DNA of 64,000 nt from Physella acuta (taxonomy: Eukaryota > Mollusca > Gastropoda > Physidae): positions 178,501-242,500 of the forward strand of contig NW_026732533.1 of assembly GCF_028476545.1 (NCBI RefSeq). The letters are read 5' to 3'. Positions 37,513 through 48,310 of the stretch are shown here, piece after piece. The stretch's first letter is position 1. Each line of letters opens with the position of its first letter. The notes under the pieces are model-generated. The model was not told the DNA's origin. It saw only the letters and a program-made list of their open reading frames with translations, and searched no databases. The position numbers were made by a program, and so were the translations under genes.

Positions 37513-39638
37513 TAATCCTATTTGGGAAAAAGAAAAAATATACATGAAAGCATTGATTTAATGCATAATTACAAAGCCAACTTGTGTGAGCAAAATAATT
37601 TTTTTTATCCGGTGCCCTCCTTGTACACACTCTACACACTTGGAAAAATTCTTTATACAATCAGGACTCTATTTTGTTGTGCTTTTTACAAGTATGGCTG
37701 TAATTATGTTACAAGGGTGCCTACATGTTGGTACTATGCAGCTATAAAACATCTTATGAGTCACAGTTCACAAAACCAGAATACAATGCTTTGGTATGTA
37801 TTCCTTGATTAACTGTAACAATACCTCATGTAAATGGATAACAAAATAAAGCAATAATTCATCAACATATCAAGTAGCATTTATTTGGAAAGAAAACATT
37901 TATCTTTAAATAATGAGGACTTAAAACTCCAACCATAACAAAGATTTTGAGTCAAATTTTTTAAGTAAAATTCAAAACAATAAGATACTTTCATATTACT
38001 TTTGAAATAATAAAAAAAAATCAACATATTTAAAATGTTCAAAAACCCCTTAATCTGAACTTATTAACCTGTAATACATTATTTAAAATTATTATAACAA
38101 AACAATGCAATAGTTCAATCATATATTTTAAAATTAATGAAGAAAAAATGTTACTTTAAACAAGTAGTATGAATTAAAAGTGAATTAAAAAAGATGGATT
38201 AACAACATAAATATGTTAAAAACATTCCACCTAGTGGGCACCATACAGACAGCGAACATAATAAAAATGCATCTGAGAATAGGAATGAGACTGTATCATC
38301 AACCACTTATGTTCATTCTTTTTACAAAACATTTAAAAAATTAAACACACACAAATTCTACTCTGACTTGTAATATTTTAAAAGCTTTCATCCAAGAAAA
38401 AATGTTTAGTTTATAAATTATAGTTACCTACAGTTAAACCTATTCCAGAATCCTAGTAGAGTTAAGCTGTAAATTTTAAAGTGACCATAAGGAAAGAGCT
38501 AAGTCAGAAGAATCCTGTATGTCTAGCAGTTTGTTCCTCAGCCCTAAGAATTCTTGCATTAAATAGAGAAATTACGTAGTTTTAGTTAGTTCTTTCTTTA
38601 AAATAACTAAAATATTCTAGAAATTCTTGGCTATAAACATTCTTTTGAAATTATTTCTAATTTTATAGAGAACATCTCTAAAGTAAATTTTAAGATCTAT
38701 GACACAGATCACAGAACAGCTTACTAAATATTTTCCAAAGTTTTGTATCTCCATGAGACACAGCTAACAAAACTAGATATTGACAATCATGTACTCTAAA
38801 TACAACATACAAAAAATATTTACAGTTGATATAGTACTTTTTAAAACTGCATTTGATCAGAGGATCAATGTATAACATTTGTAAGTTATTTCATATTGTC
38901 AAGCCACTCAACCAGAAACCTTTCATAGAAAATAACAACTTTAGCAGATGGGAATAAAAAAAAAACATGAAAAAACTAGTTTTCATTTGATAGATTACTA
39001 CAATAATATCAAATATACCCAAAAATATTGTTCAATGCATCAAAAGAGATGGATGCATTATGTAATTCATATAACAGCCAAATTAAAATGTGAAAAGGCA
39101 TAAAACTCTCAATGTGATCAAATATGGTAATTAATTGATTCACACAATTTTCATAACAAATTTAATAAACCCTCCATTTTGGGCTGCATATTTTAATAGG
39201 TATTTCAAACAAAACTAGAGAAAATGTTTTAAACCACTTTTTACATCCAGTTCTTAATATTCATTCGATATTCTTAATTCAAGAACTTGTTTTTATAGTT
39301 GACAGAGCTTATGGTATTTTTTCTTAATAGTGTATTAAAACAAGCGCAGAAAAAATAAAGAAAAGTGCTAATACAATTCTATCATTTACTTTCTGATTTT
39401 CATGTAGATTTAAAGTATGGCATCATTTGTGCTGTATTTTGATATGTGATTCGTTTAGAACAGCAGCAATAATATGCAACACTTGGCTGAGGTGTAATAT
39501 AGAATTATATAGAAACAGTGACAGTTCTTAAAAACCTTGAATAAACTTTAGCTGAGAGGACAATTGAGATATGAAACAATTTAAAGCACCCACTGGTAAA
39601 CTAGTCATTAAATATGCAGCTGAATTTGTACACAATGC
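37513..39638. other. AT-rich DNA including the SDF2 3' UTR
   Basis: No coding stretch is recognised. The part adjoining 39639 is probably a long 3' UTR of the minus-strand SDF2 gene. A TTTATT at about 37882 is one possible reverse-strand polyadenylation signal. Confidence 0.45.
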
Positions 39639-41627
39639 TTAAAACTCATCATGATCTATATCACTGTGACGACGCTGTTGGCTCGGATCTTCACCATCAT
39701 CATCATCTTCTTCATCATCATCATCACTGGTCGTGCGCCTGGACTTAGCTTCAGTGGGCTTGACATAAATTCCTTCAGCAGCCTGCCAGTAGTTCAGGTC
39801 ACTAGGTGAAGGGTAAGCACTCACTTCCCTTTGTCCATGGATGGGTCGGCCATATGTATCCCCTGACATATGCAAATAGCTGAAATACATATTTATTGTA
39901 CATATAATGTGCATTACAAAAAGCTGTTGGACATTCATATATTGAAAATTAAGTACTTGTAAAAGTTAGATGAATTAGAAACTATGCACTTCATTCTATA
40001 ACTATATTTAGATAATTTACTTATGTGATGAAAAATGTATTTGTAAATACAATTAATTTTTTATGTGACTTTTGGTTACTGTGGCAATTACTTGTATTAT
40101 AATATTTTACAGAAATATTATCAAAAAAGCACAAAAACTAAACTTTGCAGAATTTCAAAGAGAAAGTTATCTATTTTTTTTTAAAAAGTGTGTCAATTCA
40201 ATGACTATTTGCCTGTCTTTTAAAGTTTCTTAAGAACTAAAATACTTACTATTCAGTTGTGACATGCTTGATTCTGACTTTTTCATTGCGGCTCCAGTAC
40301 TTGTCATTACACACAACAACCCAGTTGTCCCCTGCAGAAAATACATAAAGTACATACTCTAAGCAAAAAAACTATCATCACAAGGATTTCTCAACTTTCT
40401 TTTTAAAAAGAATAATTTTAACAAAAGTATTAAAATAATAATCATTAAATGCCACGCATTTAGATTTAAATAAAAGTATTTTTTAAAAAATGTTTCATCC
40501 ATTACTTTGAATAATAATTAAAGTGGATGATAACAATTAATCAGTTTGTAAAATAATGACTAATTAATTGGCATAGTAATTTGTTAACCAGTATAATAAA
40601 AATGTGCATACTAGTTCAATAATTTGTATAATAATTAACATGGGCTGCAAATTTAAAATACCTTCGTCTCCTTCACCATTCTCTCCAAAGGCACTCACTT
40701 CTAAGTTTCGAGACAGAGGTGACTGAAAGTGGTGGCTGTGTAGATTTCTTTTCGTTGCTACATGAGTTAGTCGAACTGTCTGTCCACATTTGATTGGATT
40801 ACTGTTTTGACAATGTATAAAAAAAAAAGATTTTAATATTTGTGCAGATTTCAAACTGCTTTAAAATCCTTTTAATTATACTTTTCACCGTTTTTACAAA
40901 AATACCCCTAGTTTTATATTCACAACAATCAGTATAATAATACAAAACATAGTCATGAAAATAATTTGAATTAGATCACATTATATTTAACTTGTCTTTG
41001 AGTCACAATTAATTGGAAAATACTAATTAATATCTAATTACCCTCTAGTGCACACAGCTCCAGTCTTAGCTTTGATTTGCCAATAGCTGTTGTGATCGTC
41101 TGAAGAATCAACCCCTGTCACTGACTGTAGAATTTGTTTTTAAAAGTGTGAATGATTCATAAAAACTAAGGCAACGCAATTGACTTGTTAAAAAAACAAC
41201 AACTTGCATTCAGATTTAGAATGGATGTAACAAATGCTCTAAACAGGGATCACATGCTATTTTAAGACCACATATTATAATTAAGGTGTTTAACATCACA
41301 CAACCTTGCAACACAAGGTTTTAGTGGTGAAAAATAATCCTTTACAAAACGCAAGACTCTTTCAAGAAACACATTTTGCCAAAAACCTTAAAATGTCCAT
41401 CCTTTGTTTAATGGCAATATTGGTGACAGAGAATGACTTAGAAAAATTATGAAAAGATTATAATCCTAATAAAAATAAGACAGAATAAGTGCAAGTTTCC
41501 TACACTTATCTTACCTGCTGACCACTGCCTGATCCATACTTAACATCGTGTGAGTGAAGCCGAGCATTATGGGCAGAGTTCAGTATTTTGAGAGCTGACC
41601 CGCATGTTACAAAGTCATAATCAAACT
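39639..41627 (-). CDS. SDF2: Stromal cell-derived factor 2 (MIR domains, ER lumen); first exon missing
   Basis: Five exons in phase: 41627-41515, 41124-41042, 40801-40662, 40331-40250, 39879-39639. They give about 219 residues after an unfound first exon. Family blocks: FDYDFVTCGSALKILNSAHN, ARLHSHDVKYGSGSGQQSVT, NSYWQIKAK, PIKCGQTVRLTHV, RNLHSHHFQSPLSRNLEVSA, FGENGEGD and DTYGRPIHGQREVSA, which cover three MIR repeats. The tail is acidic (DDDDEEDDDDGED) and ends HDEF, a KDEL/HDEL-type ER-retention signal. In animals SDF2 and SDF2L1 work with the ERdj3 chaperone complex in the ER. The missing exon should encode the signal peptide and end one base into a codon. I could not place it upstream of 41885. 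Confidence 0.93.
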
Positions 41628-41885
41628 CTGCGGAGCACAAGTTTTACAACAATCAATAAAGTTACAAAGTCATAATCAAACTCCGCGGAGCACAAGTTTT
41701 ACAATAATCAATAAAGTTACAAAGTCATAATCAAACTCCGCGGAGCACAAGTTTTACAATAATCAATAAAGTTACAAAGTCATAATCAAACTCTGCGGAG
41801 CACAAGTTTTACAACAGTCAATAAAGATACAAAGTCATAATCAAACTCTGCGGAGCACAAGTTTTACAGCAATCAATAAAGTAAC
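41611..41885 (-). repeat. 55-bp array containing the SDF2 exon-2 3' splice site
   Basis: Five copies of an exact 55-bp period start at 41615, 41670, 41725, 41780 and 41835. Each contains, on the minus strand, TTGTGCTCCGC(A/G)GAG followed by the first 19 or so bases of exon 2 (TTTGATTATGACTTTGTAAC). The exon-proximal copy is the working acceptor (junction 41628/41627). Copies 4 and 5 keep CCGCAG; copies 2 and 3 read CCGCGG. Reading from an upstream acceptor meets a stop in the next unit. Confidence 0.95.
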
Positions 41886-44239
41886 ATACATTTTCTTAAA
41901 ATGTGTGCAGCTATTAGTATTACAGTTTTTTGTGTGTGGTGTTTTCAATTCTATTGAAAGATAATTTCATTTCCTCCTTATTTAATGATAATAATGTTAT
42001 AAATAAATGAAATTTATAAATAAATGAAGAAAGATCTAGATTAAGTATATTTTTACTTTTCTGAAGCAAGTCTTTATATAGGTCTTTATCAATGCCAAAC
42101 CAGTTTTCTATTGTCTAGCTGTGTAACAGAAATGATGTAAACATGACTGGACCTATTTGTACTTTTAATTAATAAAAGCATTTCTTGTGGAGTACTCTAT
42201 CCATAAAAATTGAACTGCTGCCGAAAAACGGATGACCAACCAGTTGAAATGCTGAACAATAATAGATTAATATATATTTGTGATATTTAGCCTACCATGG
42301 CAATGGCAAAAGCGTGTTTTGCATAATCAGTGTGTTTTAGGTCATTATTTGGCTTATAATGGTATATGTTAATTAACAGAATCTTTTAATTTAAAATTTA
42401 GAAAAGCAATCTAGTAATAACAAGCCCCTTTTTAAAAAGATTCCATTATATTAATTGATTGTAATATTATTATTGTGATTTTAACTTAAAATTTAGGCCT
42501 ATTTTAGCTGGAAGAAGGTGTGCATAACCTAGTTTTTCTTGTCATATAAATGTCCATTGTTTAGGCCTATGTATTGTCTTGATGGGGCAGGGATTAACAT
42601 GATTAATACTTAAAAAGTAGATTTAAATAGGCTATTAAAATAGATTAAAATTTATTTTTATACTTAACTTCTAGACTAGATCTCTTTACTAGATATACTA
42701 TAACTATACAATGAACCCTCAACCCTGCTTGAACTCACGGTACAGATAGTTTAGTCAAAAGATAAGGCCAAAAAGGTAAATTGGACCTAAGCGAGAATAG
42801 TCTATAACATCCTGACTGTTTGGTTTTTTCGGACTTTAGAGTGGATCTATTTGGCGTTGTAGTATTTTTGGTAATTAAACACAATTTTAAAAAAAAGGCA
42901 AAAGCAATGTTTTTTACGTGGTAATTTTGACATAAACAATGCCATCCTGCTATTCGATAGGCTAGCATAAATTCTATTACACAAAATGTAAAGCCGCATT
43001 TGTGCGTTTCGATCCGCATTATGCTAAATCTTTACCCTAGGTGTCTCGCGATGCAAAAAAATAGATATCAGGACTGACCAATATTTTTTTCGTCTTATCA
43101 ATTTAATGTTGACATAGATCTAGATCTAGTTTAAGTGTTTTATTTCAACACCTAAGATTCTAGATCTAGTCTAGTACTTGTAAAAAGACAGTACAGTGTC
43201 AGTAGTAGGTCATTAGCTAGTCACAGATCTAGCTAAATCAAACTGCCCTTTAGCAAATTGTTTTTACAGTTATCTAGCATGCGTGATAGTAGATCTAAGT
43301 CTATATTATTAAGCCTATGTGAACTTAAAACAAAAATGACCAGAAGTAGGTCTGTTTTTAAATTTGCTTGAGGGGGGGGGGGGGGGGGGAGAAGTGAAGA
43401 CGCGGCTAATCCCGTGAGCTTGAGTTCATTCTTTGACTGTGACCCCGCCGACCGTGGTGGGATTTTCCACCCATGGGATAGTAAATGTAAGCAAGCAATC
43501 ACGCGAGTGACGATGTTTGAAAATTTTATTTAAAAAAAAATCACACGCCATGTTTTCAATATGAAAAAAGTAAAATGTAAAAACATAGACAATTGTACGG
43601 GTCGTGCTGACCCCGGGTTTGAACTCTGAGCTCCCGGACAATGTACTTTAGCTGCTACACTGTTGACTCAACCACACCGGATGTGTTGGGAGAGGTAAAA
43701 TTAAGCATTTTGAATCATAAGATGGTAAATAAAAAAGGAAATGACCCTGCTTCATTTTCTTACCGCAGGTCGAAATATATCGTAATTCCAAACATAATTT
43801 AATTTATACGTAGTAGATTATCTATTACTGGACCTGAATTTGTATATTAGAGTTTATTAGTTATATATATGTATAGGATATGGAATAATTTTCCTGATAC
43901 CATATAGATCTACGGAATTAAAAAAATACTCGTAACGCTCTGCGATACACGTAGTCACTTCAAAAATGTAAACACTAGGTCATGTGATTTAAAATAGCAT
44001 TATGTTATTTAAAACCTTTATCTGCAAAGTTTTGTAAACAAATAACTATATGTGGTGCTGTCAGAAATTTCTGAATTATTTTTAGGCTTAAAGTTTTTAT
44101 TATTTTTACGGCCTCTATAATAAGTATTAAGTCAAAATTTAAAAAAAAAACGAATTTGATCCATGTCAACAATATAATGGAAGGATTCTCTTCAACATGC
44201 TGGTGTCCACTGTACAGCTGTAGTAAAAAAGTATGGGGG
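41886..44239. other. Intergenic, probable SDF2 upstream region
   Basis: AT-rich DNA. The SDF2 first exon and promoter should be here but no convincing signal-peptide exon was found. There is a G-run at 43373-43389 and a minus-strand tRNA-like SINE head at about 43600-43685 (GGTGTGGTTGAGTCAACAGT, with GAGTTCAAACCCG as B-box). TCTAGA-rich scraps occur near 43120-43170. Confidence 0.5.
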
Positions 44240-44665
44240 AATTTTTATACCAGTTTCCGATAATAGAATCCTCTTTAAAAAATGGGGTGTTAGGTAGTTA
44301 ACTAAATACACATATTGCTGGCTAATATCTATGCTAACCCTGTCCCTAACCACAACCCTAGTCCTACCACATGCCTAACCCTAATTTCTAACCATAAAAT
44401 TAGTCAAGATTACAATACTACTATTAACCCAACACACATTTTATGGAAGAGTCTATTATCGGACATGTCCATAAAATATGTGTGTTAGGTTGATAGTAGT
44501 ATTGTAATCTCTACTATTAATAATAGAAGCACAATGGGCTCAAATAATAAATATCCTTTTGGATGATTTTAGATACATAAGTCTATTATCACAGAAACCG
44601 GTATCTAAAATCATCCAAAACAATATATTTTATTTTAGCCCATTGTGCCGCTATTATTAATAGTA
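44240..44665. mobile_element. Nested inverted-repeat (foldback) cluster
   Basis: Two near-perfect hairpins lie side by side. One is 44408-44509, with arms ATTACAATACTACTATTAAC and its complement. The other is about 44518-44662, with arms CACAATGGGCT and ATGATTTTAGATAC against their complements. Outer words ACCAGTTTCCGATAATAGA (44250) and TCTATTATCACAGAAACCGG (44582) are also inverted relatives. CTAACCCT-like words fill 44335-44400. It is non-coding and looks like one or more foldback or MITE elements. Confidence 0.8.
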
Positions 44666-46118
44666 TTATTAGCGTGTATTTCGAAAATTGAAAATTCGTT
44701 ATTTTCGGGAGGAAAAGATACCGATCGACGCGTAATTTTTTACTGAAACTACTTTTTATACTCTGTGTGTGTCTAGCCAAAGTTTATTTAGCCTATTTCG
44801 ATTTTAAAATTTTTGTGTTTATAAAAAATTTGGATTAACCTGCCACCATTATTTTTCCTCTTACATTAAAAAAAAAAAGTGTCTCCGATATTGATAGTAC
44901 ACAACTTGATGACGTCATACGCGTCAAATTATATTTTCGGACTTTTCGTCATTTTACTATAAATTGTTAATGTAGTATTTTATTATGAGTTTGACTTATC
45001 AAAATTATATTTACTATACACAACTAGGCCTATTAATAATTGAATAAATTATTAGGCATAGGCCTACTGAAAACTTGAATTACAGCCACCATGTAGGCCT
45101 AGTAGTAGCAAAATATTTTTTTTTATTATTAGATTTTAACATTGACCTACAATTTCATACCAATACCATTGTCTAAAATAGTGAAAATGTTATAATATAG
45201 TTTATATAGGCCCTCTACAAAGGTGTTCAGCTGCTTCTTATAGTTAGGCCTATAGATTATCAATATTATTAACCTTGCTTGAACACATTATAGTAAGTTA
45301 TAAAAATTCATCTGTTAAGCTAGTGATACTAATTAATGGAACCATTATCTCTCACTATGATTATTTATTCATTCTATATTTCTCACTATGATTATTTATT
45401 CATTCTAAATATTTAATATGTAATTTGGTGTCTAATAAAAATATATATATTTATTTATTGACTGCATACTTCCAATAATTGTTGTTGCACTGTGAATTGC
45501 GCAAGTCTAGAGAAAAAACTTCAGCATAAGCTTATTTTATCAGAACATGTATATGAAGGCTTACTCATTGCAAGTTGTTTTTTTCTAGACATGTATAGTA
45601 TTCATGTGGTAAGTGCAAACATGGTGTTACTCTGAGAGACCCACCAGTATAATTTCTTATACAAGTACAAGACCTGGTTTCAAATTAAAAGATAAAAAGA
45701 ACCAAAATGGTTTGCTTTCCAAAAAATATTTATTTATTAGATTTAGATGCAATTATATAAATTTCAATTATCAATGAAAAGTACAAAAGTAATAATGGGT
45801 TTAAGTTTAAGGTGTGAGTACAACAAAGTGATTTATATAACAAGTTTTAGTTGATGCAAATTAAAAAATGATCAGGTTGAATGAAATTCATCAGTCCAGG
45901 AAAGATACAAAAATCTGCAAAGAAAAAAAAAAGTTATTTGATTTGTTTACACTATACTGTGTATCAAATTTGAATACCATAAGTAAAATATAAAAAAAGA
46001 GATTAAAAAAAATAATACCATGTCATTACATACCAACCTTTATTTTTTAACCTACTCAATTAACTTGCTTTGCTGCGTAAATGTAATAGCCAATATAATT
46101 TTTATGTATTCTATAAAA
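44666..46118. other. Intergenic, no gene seen
   Basis: AT-rich DNA. A 25-bp duplication containing CACTATGATTATTTATTCAT occurs at 45354-45405. Nothing coding is recognised. Confidence 0.5.
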
Positions 46119-46120
46119 AA

Positions 46121-46905
46121 TCAATCACTACTAATCAAGTCAGCTATTAGTGACTCAGCAGGTAGGCAAAAGTCCTCTGCTTCATCGTCATCCTTTGCCC
46201 AGTAGCCAACAGTGTAGACAACAGACTTGTTCTTTTTAGCTAGTACTCTGTTAATAATCCTCACATAATAGCGATGCACTTTCTGATCATCTAGCTCCCA
46301 CTTGTCAGTCAGCTGGACACCAACCAGGTCTTTACCACCCACAATTCTTGACAAAGAGGGTTTCCGCTTCTGTCAACACCACGAAATAGGGGATGGTTTA
46401 CTGAGACATTCGATCCAGACAACACATCATAGATGGAATTTTCAGTATCTCTGCGTTCCATAGCTTCCAACTTTTTCTTCATCTGCTTCATTGGAGATTG
46501 AATGTCTGTGTCTATTTTGTGCTGTAACTGGTTTGTGTCGATGACCCTGTCAAACTCCTCAATCAGTTTGAGATTCTCTGCCTGAACAATGTCATTCTTT
46601 ACTGAGATCTTGACCCTTTCTCCTCTTAAAGCATCATCTATCTCCTTCAATACTCTGTCATTGTCAGCAAATCCATCTCCCATTTAACACTATCAATCTT
46701 GGTTCTCAATTCTCTTGCTGAAGATGTCCAGTTGTTCTTTGAAACCTAACCTGCAATTTAGCATATTTTATGTTTGAAATCATCAATAACTTACCCTTTC
46801 ATGCTGTTTCTGCACCAGCAATACCTGCTTTGACATCTGTTGTTTTTTTTTCTTTTATGTAAAATACTTCCTCTTCCAACACTGGATCTGTGTCTGCTTT
46901 CTCTG
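46121..46905 (-). pseudogene. Decayed coiled-coil gene of unknown identity
   Basis: Two overlapping minus-strand frames look like parts of one protein. The upstream one (46683-46309) is highly charged and helical: VLKEIDDALRGERVKISVKN, QMKKKLEAMERRD, then NHPLFRGVDRSGNP. The downstream one (46354-46121) reads SRIVGGKDLVGVQLTDKWEL and YTVGYWAKDDDEAEDFCLPA, a compact fold that might be Tudor- or chromo-like (a guess). The step from one to the other near 46345 has no splice signals and fits a one-base frameshift. Further helical pieces in other frames lie upstream (FKEQLDIFSKRIENQD near 46720; DTDPVLEEEVFYI near 46870). A decayed gene or a pseudogene copy fits best. I do not recognise the family. 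Confidence 0.5.
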
Positions 46906-47074
46906 CAATGATTTAGTATCTTTTCTTAGTTTACTTATTGTAGAAAAATATGAATTATAAAGGAAGTTCTGTGCAACTGTATTTTATAGCTGTAAGTTGA
47001 TGAATCAAGTCATGACTTAGTATACTAAAATAAACAATTAGTGTTAGAAAAAAGTCTGTTACATTATTAGTCTA

Positions 47075-47345
47075 TTACAAATTACTTACTTTATCCTCAT
47101 CACTCCCTGAGGAGTATAGGGCAGCAACAAATCCCTGCCATTCCACTCTGTCTTGGGCGAGCCACTTTAGTTCATGCCAGGTCTTGCCAGTAGCCTGCAC
47201 TTCTTCTTCCATCTCTCCCCTCCATGTTCCCAGTGGTCTTCCCCTCTTTCGTTTTCCAGGCGGAGTCCACATCAGTGCCATGTTGGGGAGTCATCTTTTG
47301 CTCATGCGTAGGACATGGCCCAGCCATCTCCTCATTCGAACTTCT
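47075..47345 (-). mobile_element. LINE 3' end (reverse transcriptase C-terminus)
   Basis: On the minus strand it reads VRMRRWLGHVLRMSK, a stop, then GKRKRGRPLGTWRGEMEEEV and LKWLAQDRVEWQGFVAALYS. This is the conserved C-terminal tail of many non-LTR (CR1/RTE/Jockey-like) polyproteins. The copy is 5'-truncated, as most LINE insertions are, and carries an in-frame stop. Confidence 0.8.
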
Positions 47346-47509
47346 GAAAATACATTTGGAAAATTTAGATATAGATATCTAGGCATAAGGTTTATTTTAA
47401 AATAAATAGACTACGCCTACTAGGTTTATTTCACACAAAAAAAAAAAACCATTTGTTTTTAAAATTGTGAGTCTAGTAAAAAAAAGTTACTATTGTTTAG
47501 AGTAGAGGT

Positions 47510-48310
47510 AAGTTAGAACTAGATCTAGATTTAATTACTTAACACTAAATAGGTATAATTAAAAGTAGTCTATAATTAATAATTAGGTAAATAATTATGA
47601 TCACTTAAAGTACTGTCACTTATCATAAAGATCTAACTGTGATTCCGATGGCAGATTGATTTCTCACTCAGATTTCTATCAAAGAGCTGCAAGACCACAA
47701 ACTGAAAAAAAAAGTAGATTAGAGATTCTAGAATCTATTTAGAGTCTATATCTAGAAAATTAGATAGAATGAATCTAGTTAATAGAGATCTAGATCTTCT
47801 AAAATAATCTAGATTAGGCTTATACTGTACAATGTAATGAATGTATAGAATCTAGATCTACATCTAGATCTAAAAATCTAGAGATTCTATGATTCTATCT
47901 AGATTTCTCTAGATCTAGGTTTCATAAATTCATTAAATTGATCTAAATCTAGATCTCTAGATCTAGCCTCTCCTAGTGATCTAGTCTAGCTTGACGATCA
48001 TCTGGATCTAATCTAAGATCTAGATCTAAGAATCTCATTCTAGACTAGACTAGATCCTAGATCTATTTCACAAGATCTAGATTCTAGATCTAGATAACTG
48101 GATCTGGATTTAGATTTCTAGATGATATAGATTATAGAGTCTAGATCTACTAGATAATATTAATACTACTAGTACTACTAGATATTCTAGATCTACATCT
48201 AGATCTAGAATCTAGATCTAGTCTAGATCTCTAGATTCTAGATCTAGATTCTAAATCTACCTAGTGTACCTAGATTCTAATCTAGATCTAGATCTAGTCT
48301 AGATTGACAC
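47510..48310. repeat. TCTAGA/AGATCT-rich palindromic tract
   Basis: About 0.6-0.8 kb is built almost entirely from CTAGATCTAGA-type words (TCTAGA, AGATCT, TTCTAGA), with no fixed long period. The same words recur in short patches at 29872, 31620, 33970, 35560, 43120, 49040-49150, 49550 and 60440-60760, so it is a common low-complexity motif of this genome. Confidence 0.9.

Noticed and set aside
42735-43019. Minus-strand 94-codon frame as the missing SDF2 signal-peptide exon
   Set aside because: No clear hydrophobic leader next to a donor in the required phase.
43740-43800. Minus-strand ATG with a good donor (CTGCG|GTAAGA at about 43764) as SDF2 exon 1
   Set aside because: The phase is wrong for joining to 41627 and the peptide is too short for a signal sequence.
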